A stretch of 64,000 nucleotides of DNA from Peltaster fructicola (taxonomy: Eukaryota; Ascomycota; Dothideomycetes). The stretch spans positions 2,046,001-2,110,000 of the forward strand of contig CP051141.1 of NCBI GenBank assembly GCA_001592805.2, written 5' to 3'. A program made the translations under genes and the position numbers. The notes under the pieces were generated by a model that ran no database searches, was not told the DNA's origin, and was given only the letters and a program-made list of their open reading frames with translations. Of the stretch, positions 43,445-55,439 are shown piece after piece; the stretch's first letter is position 1; each line of letters starts with the position of its first letter.

Positions 43445-45762
43445 CGTCTGCGGAGGTGAAGTGCGTGGAAGCAGTTGTCCGGTCAAGTGTTTGTGGTAGA
43501 CCATGTGAAATCACTCTTCTAGTGTTGGAGATCGTGGTTCGATGATGCACAGTCTAGCCACCTTGTAGCAAGTCGCCGAAAAGGACCTCGCTTACAACCA
43601 AGTCGATAGGTGCATACCGTTGAAGCCAATACACCGGTTGACGCCTGTGACGAACGCCCTTCCTTCAAGTGGCAGGATGCAATCTCGGATAAAGAGGAGA
43701 CATTATCTGTTGGAGTCGATATAACGATGTCGCCATCATATGTATAGGCATTCTATGCTGCCTAAGCTATAGCGGAAACCTATACAGTCAGACGGGCATT
43801 ATCGAGTGATGCCTATACTGTCGTCGTGCCGAAGTCAGTCGGTGCTTGAACGTGACGAGCCCAGCAGCAAGGATGTGCTCGAACAGACGAAAGGAATTGT
43901 CTACCAGGTGGTGCACTGTGTTAGTCTTCGACGTGGTAGTACTGGAAAGAGGCCCTCCTCAGGCACTCGTCTCGCAAGTCCAATTAAGCGGTGTTTTCTC
44001 GTCGGTAAAGCCAGGGTCACTCTGTGTTTGGCCTTCAGTAAAGCCAGACGCCTGGTACCGTTGCCGTGTTCGTACAAGAAGAATCTCTCTACCGAAGCCA
44101 GATTGTACTGCCGTGAACGATTCCGTTGGTCTTCAATTATTACCAGGGAAGAGAAGCCGGCTAGAGTGCACAAGCGAGCAGAAGAGAGGCCAGCAAGGTT
44201 GAGTAGGACGAACCATTGGTTCAGTCTTCTTTCAATGCCAATGATCCTTCGAACGACGCAGGATTAAGCACCAGTACTCCACGACAAGCAGACTGTGGTA
44301 CCGACATCTTCGAAGGGCCGTTCCTGTAGATCGCCTGGATAGCGACGACCAGAATCGCCGCATCCGTCATCGCTGCCCGCAGGACAGGTACAGACTATTG
44401 AGAGGGAGAAATCTCCGACAGCTTGGAACTGCCACTGAAACTCGAAGCATTCCACGCGTTAGGAAGGACATGAGCTTGGTACCGACCATCTTGAGCTGCT
44501 GGGACGGAGCTCCAGGTAGTCGCGAATCCCATTGCGGTGAGCACAGAGGTGCTTGCAGCCTGAAGAGAAAGTCTCGTAGGTTTCAGGCTGCATTGCAGCA
44601 GAAGGAAGGATCGCAGCGATAAAGTCAAGAATCGATATAAAACAGGTTGTTGTCTCGAAACGATAATAGACGCAACACCTCGTCATGTGTTGTAGGTCTA
44701 ATCTCCGACTACTGCGAAAGGTACGTCGGTGGAAAAGCCAAAAGCTAAGGCCGGCAGCAATGCAGCATAGCACGTGAGGTGGTAAAATCGAAGTCATGGC
44801 AACCGATACCTCAACACTCGTTGGCTTCATGGCTTGCACAGCGATCACGATTGCGACGCCGCTCATCTCCTCCCACCGCCTGTGCTTGCTTGGCAGCGCA
44901 GTGAGTGCGTAGCTGAAAATCGCCCATACTTCGCCCACTCCGGATGAAAGGCTTGCGGGTAGTGACATGTGCCGCATCTTGGTTAGGGTTGAGAGGGAGA
45001 TGTGTCCAAGTCATGTTGCCGAGTACCGCTCTCGAACAAATAAGCGATAGCAAGTATCGCGCTATGGTCGGACGCTACGACGATGAGTTCTTTCATGTTG
45101 GTGTTGATCTAGTGATGCTTCAAGCACTGGTTCGACTGCGTAAGTGGAGGATGGGGTAAACAGTCCTCAGCGAGACGATATCTGGTAGACGTGCGACGAT
45201 CTGGCATGGTCTCCTTTGTAGAGATAGTGGTAGAGCTTGTATGGGAAAGCGACAGCAAAAAACATTGGCGTTGTCTGCGTAATGGATGTTGAGCTAGGCT
45301 CACGACTGGGCCCAAGTGTCTTTGCCATGTGGTGGACGGGCCCCACTTGTGGACTGCTGCTTCTTCCTTGCGTCGATCAAGATTGTCCATCCTTTGTCCC
45401 TAGATACGCATTGCCAATACGTCCAAGCATCGGTCGAGACCGTCTAGGAGCCGTGCTACTGTTCCTGGGTGGGAGCAGGCTGAACAATGCGGCATCACCG
45501 TTGCTGGAAATGTCTTCACCACTGGTTTCCGATCCGGTAGATATGCAACGGTGCGAGCTAGATTAGGGTACGCCACAGCACTTCGTTTAGGCGCAAGCCC
45601 GATAAGCAAACCAAGAGGGCAGAGCAATGGGATTCAGCCAACACCAAGCGATGGTTGGAGGTCCTGTATCTACATAACTACAGCTGCCTCCTCCCGAAGT
45701 CTGGGTCAGTCTCTATCATTCCACAACTCGCCTGTCTATCCCTGTTACACAACATCAACACA
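43445..45762. other. 2.3-kb region without a recognised gene
   Basis: The longest gene-poor stretch of the window, next to the sugar-type permease. Open frames at 43806-44267 (plus) and 44459-44977 (minus, 172 residues) are rich in Cys, Arg, Trp and Ser and look like chance frames. No terminal repeats, reverse transcriptase, transposase or tRNA is visible. A noncoding RNA or a fast-evolving gene with several exons cannot be excluded. Confidence 0.4.
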
Positions 45763-46393
45763 ATGTCACGCCCAAGACCATTGTCTGTGTTCTCCACTAA
45801 GTCATTGCATCGAAAGTCAAGGGTATGCCTCCCATTCCATCCTTGTACCTTTGTACTCCTGTACTGACCCTGCTGCGTGACAGATCCTCCAAGAAGACAC
45901 ATTCGACATCGAGGCTCTGCGAGATCCAGAAGAGTTCGAATGGAAGCGCAAATACCGACAATCGCTCAACGACGTCGACCTCGCTAAACGATTCGCCGAG
46001 TTCATGACTCCAGAGATGAGCAAGAACTTCCTCGAGCACAACCAGACAGAATTCGAAACTGTCCTAGAGTCGAGGCCTGCTGCTTTGACATCTCGAAACA
46101 GCGGCTCGTCAGAAGATTCGACATGGCGCGACTTCGATATCAGTACGCCTAGGCGATCCCGCAGATCGAGATTGAGCATGTCTCCAATACAGTCCGCCTT
46201 CGATGCTGAGCAGGCATGGCGCGAGCTGGATCTCAGTGGCATCCCACAGTTCACACAACAACGACCAGCACCAGTGCCGACGATTGAGGAGGCAAACGAA
46301 GTCGAGCCAACAGCAACCAAGATGAGTCGACGAAAGCGACTGCTCAGCCCAATGCGAAGCTTCGTCAACTTCATTCGACGACCATCTCAATGA
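45763..46393 (+). CDS. hypothetical acidic-basic protein, fungal
   Basis: No family recognised. Exons 45763-45822 and 45884-46393, separated by a 61-base intron with a CTGAC branch site, give 189 residues. The N-terminus is basic (MSRPRPLSVFSTKSLHRKSR). The middle contains DIEALRDPEEFEWKRKYRQSL and DLAKRFAEFMTPEMSKNFLE, which look like amphipathic helices. A Ser/Arg-rich stretch (TPRRSRRSRLSMSP) resembles kinase sites, and the C-terminus is basic (SRRKRLLSPMRSFVNFIRR). Clean splicing and composition support a real gene. It ends 123 bases from the CCT1 stop, convergent. Confidence 0.65.
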
Positions 46394-46516
46394 ACGTCAA
46401 TCGGAACCTTTCAGCAACACAACAACACATATACAACAGCGTCACCCTGGTGGTAAAAGATGCAGCGAAGCTATCAGCCTTTGCATAACGACTTTACGAA
46501 TGCAATCTATAGACTC

Positions 46517-48339
46517 TTAATGGCCATGACCATCGTCCTCGCCACCGCCGCCCCGTTGTTCGGGGTCGAGCTTGATCAGGGTATCTATTCGCATGATGGC
46601 AACACAAGCCTCAACAGCGCTCTTCAGCTGCTTCACCTTGCTCATGGCTGGCTCCAGGACGCCAGCCTTCAGCGAATCGTGAACTTTACCCTTAGATAGA
46701 TCCAGTCCATAGTTCTTGTAGCCCTTGGCACGAGCTAAAGCTTTCGCGTCTGCGTCAGAAGATCCAGTAGGACGTGCAGGTTGACCCGACGATGCATTCG
46801 CTGGAGCAGCACCGTGCGCCGAAGGCACTGGGTCAGATGTGCGCTGTGAGAGGGAGTGTCGTGATCGAAGTTGTGCAACGAGCTCGGCGGCGTCCTTTGC
46901 TGCGTTCACAGCGAGCGTCGTTGGAATGACAAGGAGCGAAGCTGCGAATGCCGCAATGGCAAGTTGCTCCCGTGAGCCCTGCAGAAGTTAGCACGTATCA
47001 ACGCCAAGATCGAAATACATACCACACTCGTCGCCCACTCTTCTAGGTAGATGTGAAGCGCTGTCTCGACTGCGCCACCACCAGGCACGATTCGTCCAGA
47101 CTCGAGCGCTCGCTTTACTGCAGACAACGAATCATGCACCGATCGCTCCATCTCGTCCAGACTGTACTCATTTGCTCCTCTCAGGATGATCGATGCAGCA
47201 GTGTGTACTTTCGGTCCCTTGACCAGGATGCACTCATCGTCGCTGATCCGTACCTGTTCGATCTCTTCTGCTTGTCCAAGGTTCGACTTTTCGAACACTT
47301 CATCACCGTTCATGTCTGCCAACGTCGAAACCATTTGTGCACCTGTGGCCTTGGCGATTCTTCGAAGATCCTCCTTCTTGCATCGTCGTACTGCCATAGC
47401 TCCCTTGTCGATAAAGTGCTTCAGGCAGAGGTCGTCAATGCCTTTTGTGGTGAAGATGACATTTGCTCCTGACTTCAGGATCATCTCCACTCGATCGATT
47501 GCAATGCCTGCCTCTCGCTCTCGAATCTTCTCGAGTTGTGCTGGGTCGTCGATAACCACATTGACTCCCATCTTCATCCTCTCTTTTTGCAGGTTGAGGT
47601 CCAGAACGGCGATCTTGGCGTCTGTGATCTTGGTCTTCATCGCTTGCGATGCAACTGTGCAGTTCAGAGCATATCCTTTGACCAGCACCGACTCTGTCGC
47701 ACTCTTGCCATGCGCCTTGAGCACATTCACAGCCTTGACTGGGTACTTGATCTCACCAGATATGTTCTTCGTTTTCACAGATAGCATGGCATCGACGACC
47801 ATGTTGGCGAAGAAGTCTGAGTCTCCTCCGATGATCTTCGAGGACATGGATGTCTTTGCGATTGCGATCAGAGACTCTCTCGACAGATTCTCGACTTTGG
47901 TGCTGATGTTCTCGTTCATATATCGTACTGCCTCACGCAGCGCCAATCGGTAGCCCGTGATGATTGTGGTAGGGTGGATTCGCATCTTCATAAGATCGTT
48001 GGCTCGTCGGAGCAGTTCTGCAGCAATCAAGACCACGCTGGTTGTACCGTCTCCTACTTCTCTGTCCTGTTGTTGTGCCAGGTCAACAAGAATCTTTCCT
48101 GCAGGATGCTCTACGCTCAGCAGACTGAGAATAGTGGCTCCATCGTTTGTAACTGTGACATCTCCAATATCGTCAACCATCATCTTGTCCAGTCCACTTG
48201 GTCCGAATGATGTCTTGACAATGTTCGCAATTGCTGATGTTGCTGCTACATTCTGATCTCTTATGTCTGCGCCTGAGATCTTCTGTCCTCCGAGGAACAG
48301 TGTCCCACTTGTGCGAGACTGCTCGAAGATGCCCGCCAT
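46517..48339 (-). CDS. CCT1: chaperonin-containing TCP-1 subunit alpha
   Basis: One of eight subunits of the cytosolic CCT/TRiC ring that folds actin, tubulin and other proteins with ATP. Exons 48339-47023 and 46978-46517 (44-base intron) give 592 residues, slightly longer than the usual 550-570 because of a Ser/Ala/Pro-rich insert ([18 protein letters not shown]) in the equatorial domain. ATP-binding motifs are intact: [17 protein letters not shown] and VPGGGAVE. The alpha-type start [20 protein letters not shown] identifies the subunit. The tail ends [13 protein letters not shown] perfect 28-bp palindrome lies 164 bases upstream of the start codon. Confidence 0.95.
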
Positions 48340-48698
48340 GACCGGCGTTTGTGCAGGTGTGTTGGTGTGGGCGTCAGGGTTTCACGCCTGAGTTGAGGGT
48401 GCTGTAGGTGTAAATACTTTCCGGAGATGTTCTTCCGTCGAACCTCGAGTCTTCGTGGGAGTCTTATTGTGTATAGTGGTGGAAGTATGAGGTCCCAGAA
48501 TTTTGTTCGCGTGGTGCACCACGCGAACAACTTCGAGCTTGAACCTGCAGCGGAAAACAAGCCGCGCTGCTAATGCCGACTTCAGATGCAACAGCACATG
48601 CAAAGTGTTCGTATGGGCGACCGAGTATCGCTCGGAAGGTCATCATCATGTCATACATGCTATGTATACAGGCATAGCCACTCCAGCAAACTCGTGCA
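48340..48698. promoter_or_regulatory. CCT1 promoter region
   Basis: 359 bases between the RhoGEF stop and the CCT1 start, both on the minus strand. It contains the 28-bp palindrome at 48503-48530. I see no canonical GAAnnTTC heat-shock element elsewhere, only scattered TTC and GAA triplets. Confidence 0.45.
48503..48530. repeat. perfect 28-bp palindrome upstream of CCT1
   Basis: Each half is TTGTTCGCGTGGTG read inward, with no spacer, and pairing ends exactly at these coordinates. It is GC-rich in the core and could be a dimeric protein-binding site, a cruciform or an RNA hairpin in the CCT1 leader or RhoGEF 3' end. Confidence 0.9.
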
Positions 48699-51600
48699 TC
48701 ACTCCTTGAGCTGAGCTCTGAGACCCACGACTTCTCTCTTCAGTCGTACATTCTCCTTCTTGAGTCTTCCAACCTCGTCTTCTTGCTCTTTGAGCCTACG
48801 TTTGAGCTCTTCCACACCCTCGCCAGCTCTCACAGCACGAGACACGCGAGCAAGCTCAGAATTGAAGCGTGAGTAGAGAGCTTCGTTCTCAGCATTGGAC
48901 TCGCGATAGAGCTCATCAAGCTTCTTGCACTTGTTCTCCGAAACAGTAAGAGATGACGACAGATCAGACTGTATCTTCTCAAGTTTGACAGTGAGTTGAG
49001 CGATCTGGTCGGTCATCGCACTCTCCATCTTTAGCACCTTGGCAGTAACATCGATGTTAGATGTGCTTTGCGGTCTGTGAAGACTTCCATGCACGCTACG
49101 GTTTGGTACGAGGCGGCTAGGCGTCGAGGCAAGTTCATCGCTGATCTTGCTTAACTCGTCTTGTAAGTTTGAGTGCGCTGCAACGATCGCTGACTGTTCA
49201 GTCTGCAAACGTTCTCGGATCTTCTGCGGAGACTGCATGCGCAGCTTCTTCGTAGGTGAGCCTGCTGGCAACTTCAATGCAGGCGTGCCAGTGATCTTCT
49301 CGTCGACTGAAGGCTTGCGAACAATGTTCCCTGCATCATTGCGTTCCGTCAGACCTCCACGCACGGGTGTCACAGGTGGTGGCATCTTCAATGGTGATGC
49401 CGTTCGTGGAGCTAGTGATGGAATGTTTGACGACTGGCGGAGCCGTGTAGCAGACGTTTTCGCATCGGGATCGTGTGACTGCTCGGCAACGTTGGCTGCA
49501 ATCGGAGAATTCTCTTTGCGAAAGGCTGCTGGGATTGGCAAACGTTGAGAACGTGTTGGCGAATGGACTTGCAGGCTGCCGCCTTTCGACGATGGTGTTG
49601 ATGGTATAGGCGATGTTGGGAGAGACTTGTCCAAGCCTGCCTGCCGAGCTGGTGGTGACTGCATAGGACGCTGTGGTGTCACAAACGGTGTGTCGAGCAT
49701 CTTAAGATCGGACAACGAGGAGCGACGCTTCTTTCTTGGCGGCCCAGTAGGGATGAAGCTGGGATGCTCTCCAATCGTGCTGAGCCCCGGCAGAGTCGAG
49801 CTGGCGATGATCGGAACCTGGAGAGTATCACCACTGATGTTCTTGCGAGTCAGCGGTCCGTCTTGTGATACTGGCCTACTGTCAGCGCGCTGCTCAGACT
49901 CTGTCGATCGAGCTCGTTGAGCACTGCTACGCGAGACTTTCGGCTGGGCTTGCATCTCGTCGACTCTTGCTCAATGTTCGCCAGACGGATCCCTTGGAGT
50001 CGTGTTCAGACTTGCTGTTCTCTCGAGACAATCCTAGGCCGAACTTCCTGCGTAATGAGGATGTGTTCGAGGTAAGTGAACCGGTGTTGACAGAGCGAGA
50101 TCGCTTGTGGGAACCCATTGACATGGACGAGTCGTCAGGTGCAGTCTGCTCTGGTAGCGGCTCGCCAAAGTATGTCTCTGCATCATCAACGAAGCGATCG
50201 ATCAACGAGACGAAGTCATGTGCATTGCCTTCTGGGACAAGAAGTTCTGCGAAAGCAGCCGTCAGTGCTCCTCGGTCAGCGTCATTGCCCGTGCCGTCGA
50301 GCAACTCATTTAGCAGATTGATGATGCTCTTGAACGCGCGCTGGTTCGGCGGACTCAAAGCACGGATTGATGCTCGGCAGTGCTGGTCGAAGTCGGCAGG
50401 AAACTGAGTCTCTGCTTTAGCTTGAATGTCTTGCAACACCAATATAGGTATCACTGGACCCCAGTGCTCGCGCCATGCCACACTCAGGAACTTCTCGAAC
50501 GCTGCGAACAACACATCGACAGTCGCCTGAGCAGCGCTGACCATCATCTGGTGGTTCTCCAATAAGACATTGTACAGCTCATTGACAGCAAGCTCGTCAG
50601 CCGTGGCACGCATTTTGAGACTACGTCCGACAATGTTACCCTTACGGGCCTGCAGTGCAAGTACGTATGCTGAGAAGGTTTCTTCAAGCTTCTTCAATAC
50701 ATTGCTTTCCTTCTCGAAAGATTGCATTGAAGCCGAAGACTTAGGTCTAAGTTGATCATTCCAAGCTGGTCTGCCCTCGCGGCTTGGTGGCTTGACGATT
50801 GAGGTGTTCGAGCGAGAGCCAGGTAGCATACTAAACGAAGCAGCGGCAGACATGATGCTGGAACCTGACGGCTCCTTCTTCAGTGTTATTGGCGGCTGAC
50901 CGCCAGGTCCTGTGCTTGACAGAAAGCTTGAGAGCATCTTTACCGGTGACAGTGGTCGCAGTGGACCTCGATGCTGTGGTTTGGCTGGCTGTACTGGAGC
51001 CGCAACAGCGTTGTCTTCAACAGTCAGAGCAAGGTCGATGGACTCTAGTATCTCTCTGCAACGGTCGATGTGCAATTGCGTCAGAGCAGGGCGCTCAATT
51101 CCATGTCGGAGTGCAAGTATGAAACCTAGCCTCCTACGCACGGTGGTTGCCAGCTCAGCAAGTGGTATCTGTTCACTTCCTCCTTGCCCGTCAAGGCACT
51201 CAATCGACAGCCGACAGCTACTATCCCTTAGTGGTGACACAGCTATGACTGTGTGTATGCCATTGGTGCCTGCGCGTACCTTCTGCGAATGCTTGTCGAT
51301 ATCGATGATGACACGAACAGGCGCGGAGGAGTTGCGTTGTGAGATATGCTCGCTGTTGGAGTCCTCAAAGACTGCGCTGAAGAGCTGTACCTGTTCTGGT
51401 AGACTATCAGTGGCTCTGACCTCCCATCCTGTACTCTCTCGCTCTGCTTCGCTGAACTGAGCTTCAACGCGAGCTTTGGTGATTTCTTCCAGCAAGCGTG
51501 AAGCTTTGGCTTCGTAAGAGCCTTCAAGCAGAAGGGTCAGGATACTTTCAGCCGACTGCTGTGCACCTGCTGCTGATTGTGGGAGCAAGGTCAGTTGCAC

Positions 51601-53286
51601 ACTCTGCCCTTCATGACTAGTCGAACACTCCACATCACGGAGCGAGACGCACTCGACAAAGGTGAGATCACAAGCATGTGTTCGTCTCATAGTCAGTGCT
51701 TCAAGTTCTGTCATAAGACTTCGTGCAGAGGTAGGTTGACCTTCAGACTTGGCCAGAAGGACAATGCTGTCAGTGAAGAGCAACAGAATGCCGCGATGGA
51801 CCACGTTCTTTTCGAGATTGTATGGTGGGCGTAGCTCGACATAGTCCACAGTTGTGACGAGCCGGCCAGATACCTGTAGATCGTCTGGCCATTCTTTGGC
51901 ACGAATACGAAGTCGATCGGAAAGACTTGCAGCTACATCTCCAGCGTCGCCTTGGTCACATATACTTGTGACGATGTCTTTGGCTTTGAGCAGGTGTTTC
52001 AATGCTGGGTGCCGTGTGGGAAGTTGCTTCGAAATGCTATCGATGTATAGATTGTAGCGAGGTAGTCTTTGTACAGGTTCGATGAGAAGCGATGTCAATT
52101 TCTGTTCCCCAACCTCCTGTATGCTTGCTTGTACGGTCGAGTCGGGGCTGCGCGTGAAGTTCTTGAGTAACAAAGTTGCAGCGACGTGATCCTTCATATA
52201 CGATTCGTAGCTGGCCGCAAGATCAGGCAACACCTCGCAAAGGCATTTGGCGATTGCACCAATGCCTTGATTATCCTCGAGAAGATCCTGTCGAATCTGC
52301 TGTGCAGTGGGCTGCTCGTTGGCCATGGCGGCTAGTTCGTTGCGAGAGCTGTTAGCGGTCTCATCTTCGATCTTCTGCAATGCTGCGAGGAGACTTTGAT
52401 TGGCCGCTGCAATGGAATCGAGACTCGCTGGAAAGATGTCGCTGAGCTGTCCGTGGGCCGTGGCAACAGAGACGCTCTGCACATTGTCTCGTATCTGCTG
52501 CAGTTCCTGGACTCGCGAGACATAGCTGGCCTCTGTGGTGACCAGTTCAGAGACCTCTTTGCGAGCATTTTCTCTCTGCTGGCGCATGAAAGATGCTGTT
52601 CTTCCGATGCTTGAGACTTGCGACGGCGCACGCTTCATACGCGAGGTTGGCAAGAAAGCTGTACTACCGAATGTCGCAACGATGTCTGCGTACTTGCCAT
52701 ATTGATATGACAGTACCCTGCTCTCGTCCAGATCATCACTGCCAGCAGAATCCGTGCGTTTCGGCCGACCTTTGATCGTGCCTGGTGGTAGGACCACATC
52801 GACGTCGAGCCATGGAACTTTCTGCTCGGCGAAAGAGCGCACAATCTCCTCTGCTACGGCTCTGATGTTCTCTACTCTTTTCAGACGACTAGCAAGAATT
52901 GCAACATGATTGTCTCCAAACAGCATCTGCGGCGTGGTTGACCTGACTTGAGTGCATAATGCCGTCTTAACCACAGTCGACAGCTCCTCGAAGTACTTGC
53001 GCAAGCCAAAAGCTATTCCTCTACAGATCTCGTCTCCCTGCTCTTCTCGTGGTAGGTTGCTCACAGCTGTGTAGAATGGTGAATTAGGCGAGATAGCCAG
53101 TCGAGTGTATGATGCGTGACCCGCTATCGTGAAAATGTGAAGTTGTATACGTGAGCTCGCTGCGCCAACAGTCGCAGCAGGGCCATGAAAAAGAAGAAGA
53201 GGAGCATTGGCCAAGAATGGATCGGTGGTGTGAAAGAGTGAAAGATCGCCAGAGAGGGCCGGTGGTGCTGAAACTACGGTCGCCAT
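48699..53286 (-). CDS. RhoGEF (Dbl-homology) protein with RhoGAP-like tail, frame shifted once
   Basis: Likely activates a Rho-type GTPase for polarity or septation. The first frame, 53286-49927, has 1119 residues: a DH domain at about 240-440 (SELVTTEASYVSRVQELQ, SLLIEPVQRLPRYNLYIDSI), a PH-like stretch (NVVHRGILLLFTDSIVLLAK), then a helical region ending NQRAFKSIINLLNELLDG and LTAAFAELLVP, which resembles the last helices of RhoGAP without a clear arginine finger. The second frame to 48699 adds a Ser/Pro-rich part (GPPRKKRRSSLSDLK) and a coiled coil (LKRRLKEQEDEVGRLKKE). Removing one base at the GGG 49946-49948 joins them as SRRDASQPKVSRSS, 1528 residues. Two separate genes are possible but less likely, as 29 bases overlap and there is no room for a promoter. 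Confidence 0.78.
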
Positions 53287-53763
53287 GATGAGGCCCGTTT
53301 AGAAACACAATAGAAGTACAATCGTAGCTGTCATATAATCGTGAAGTAGCCCATGCGCCTCTGACTGGCTCAATGCAGCATTTGTTGATGTTTCAAGCAG
53401 ACGCGCTGTAAGTCGTGCCCATATAAACAATGCGGGACACCAGGACCTTAGCAGATGCAGACAAGACAAGGGATGCTTGATCCGAGTGCGGCGCAGACCT
53501 GACGCCAAACCCGAAGACGATGAGATGCGGCAGATGGTGTCCCACGAATGCGAAGTTTTGAATGGAACAGCAGGGTTGCTGGTGAAGGTACGACAGGGAA
53601 GGGTGGAGGCGCTAAGAACTGAGAAACACTATAGCGCGTTGAGTGCACGCGTCTTCACGTGCACCGCTTCATGCGCAAATGCCTGTGAACTGATGGAGAA
53701 AGTCTGTTGACCATCCATCCGATTGTCGCATCACCCTTGCAGTCTCAACATAGCTGCGCGATC
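53287..53763. promoter_or_regulatory. divergent promoter region, RhoGEF and DCC1
   Basis: 477 bases between opposite starts, holding both promoters. No clear box or repeat noticed. Confidence 0.4.
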
Positions 53764-54835
53764 ATGTCGACACAGACTGAAGATGGCATACCACTGAGCT
53801 TCGTCGCCGAGCATGACCGAAAACACTTTCGTCTGCTCGAGCTGCCGCCCGAGATCCTGACACTTTTGATATCAGATACACCACCGATGTCCGTCACGCA
53901 CTACAACGACAGTAATGCTTACTGAAGAGAACAGATTAGAGCTAAAGTCCTCCGGCATACAGGGTGCAGACGATGCTGGGACAGCAGTGCTTTGTACTCA
54001 TGACAAGACCTTCAACCTGCGGCAGAAGAACTCTTCGAACACAGTGTATCTGCTACAACCTCATTCTCGATCAGATTTCATAGCTGGATCGACCTTACAA
54101 GCCATAGCGCAGTGCCACTCGAGTCTGGAGCTGACAGCAACCAACCCATCAGATGGATCTGCTCTGGATCATATGAAGACCGTTTTGCCGATATACAGCT
54201 CGACGGGTCTTGCAGCTAGTTCTTCTCTGAACCAGCGTGCTTTGTTCAATCTCATACCGTACAGCGAGCAGGAATGCTTGCAGGCCTTCCGTGAACTTGC
54301 AGCTTTCGCACAGCCTTCTACAGACCATGTGTATAGGCCCAGTGCTGCATTGGCTGTACAAGCTTGGCAAAACATCTTGACCACAGTCGTTGCGCAAGGA
54401 GTCGACTTAAACCGACCTCTCACCGCATCAGCCCTGACATCTCTGATCGACGCTGACTCGGAGTCTGAAGCAGTAATCGCACAGGCAATACTTGATCTCT
54501 TCACGAACCCCACAGCCGATGGCATGGCTTTTGACCAACCGGACCGATGTGTACTGTGGGTAGGTCGCCAACTGTTGGAAGCTGAAGCTGCGCGAAACGA
54601 GATTCCTTCGAGGGTGTTCCTCGAGAAGTGGAAAGATCTGCTGCCAGAGAAATGGCGACCACTTGCAGATCTCTCAACATTAGCAGCAGTCTCACAGAGT
54701 TCTGACGGAGGCAAGTCAATCATGCTGAAGGGAGCTGTTGCTGCAGCTTCTACGCCTGCGCAGTCCATCGTTGCGGCGAGTGCTGCTGGTAATAAGCGAA
54801 AATGGCACGAGAAGTTCCGGCCATCCAAGAAGTAG
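53764..54835 (+). CDS. DCC1: sister chromatid cohesion protein Dcc1
   Basis: Dcc1 with Ctf8 and Ctf18 forms an alternative clamp loader that loads or unloads PCNA and supports cohesion. Exons 53764-53888 and 53935-54835 (46-base intron) give 341 residues. The junction restores LPPEILTLLISDTPPILELKSSG, the family's conserved beta strand. Further Dcc1 features are AVLCTHDKTFNLRQKNSSNTV, the winged-helix-like C-terminal region, and the near-terminal PSRVFLEKWKDLLPEKWRPLADL. It ends four bases from the stop of the convergent hemerythrin-like gene. Confidence 0.88.
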
Positions 54836-54839
54836 CTCC

Positions 54840-55439
54840 TCACATAGGCATTCGTCTCATCTCTTCGAGTGTCCAGTACTTCACCATATTCTCTGCGCGA
54901 AGCTGTGCAACCTCTGCATCAAGGTGTTCCCATAGTACTGCGCCAAAGCTGTCCATGATGTTCTTGAGCTCCGCCATCCTGAACTCTGTCTCTCCAGACC
55001 GACACTGAGCAATGTATGCTTCCATCTTGTCAATACCCTCGTGGATTCGCTTGTGATGTGTTAATAGTTCAAGCTCTTCTCTAAATGCTGGCATTTTCTT
55101 CGCCAACACTGGGAAGATGTGTCGCTCCTCGATCGTGTGATGCATGGTCAACATCCTGCAGAATTCCTCTGCCTGGTTGAGGAATGCTCGAATGCTTATA
55201 CCTCCAGGTCGCTTGTTAGCTGAGCAGGCGGCGTACATTTCGTTCCAATTTTGTCTGAAGTGGTTGTGCTGCGATCATTAGTATGGAGTTCATCTCGACC
55301 AGCGTTTTCTCCGTACAAACATATCCATATGCTCCGCCATGTGGTCATACTGTCTGCGTTCCGCTGGAGTCATCTTCTTTGCCTGAGTCGGTGCTGCTTC
55401 ATTCGTAGTGCCTTGTATATCTGGCATTGTTGCGGCCAT
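54840..55439 (-). CDS. hemerythrin-like (HHE cation-binding) domain protein
   Basis: Predicted non-haem di-iron, four-helix protein; the role in fungi is unclear. Exons 55439-55317 and 55268-54840 with a 48-base intron (branch TACTAAT) give 183 residues. Ligand-type residues appear in order: His in EHMDMFHNHF across the junction, HHTIEERHIFP, and THHKRIHEG, matching the HHE pattern. The frame is open upstream to an ATG at 55550, adding a 37-residue leader rich in Arg, Phe and Ser with no acidic residue, so a mitochondrial form may exist. The stop lies four bases from that of DCC1. Confidence 0.85.

Noticed and set aside
43520-43545. GGTTCGATGATGC, resembling a tRNA B box
   Set aside because: It does not match GGTTCGANNCC well, and no A box or cloverleaf could be found upstream.
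44459-44977. 172-residue minus-strand open frame
   Set aside because: Rich in Cys, Ser, Arg and Trp, no domain or hydrophobic pattern of a known kind, and other frames nearby are equally open. Treated as chance.
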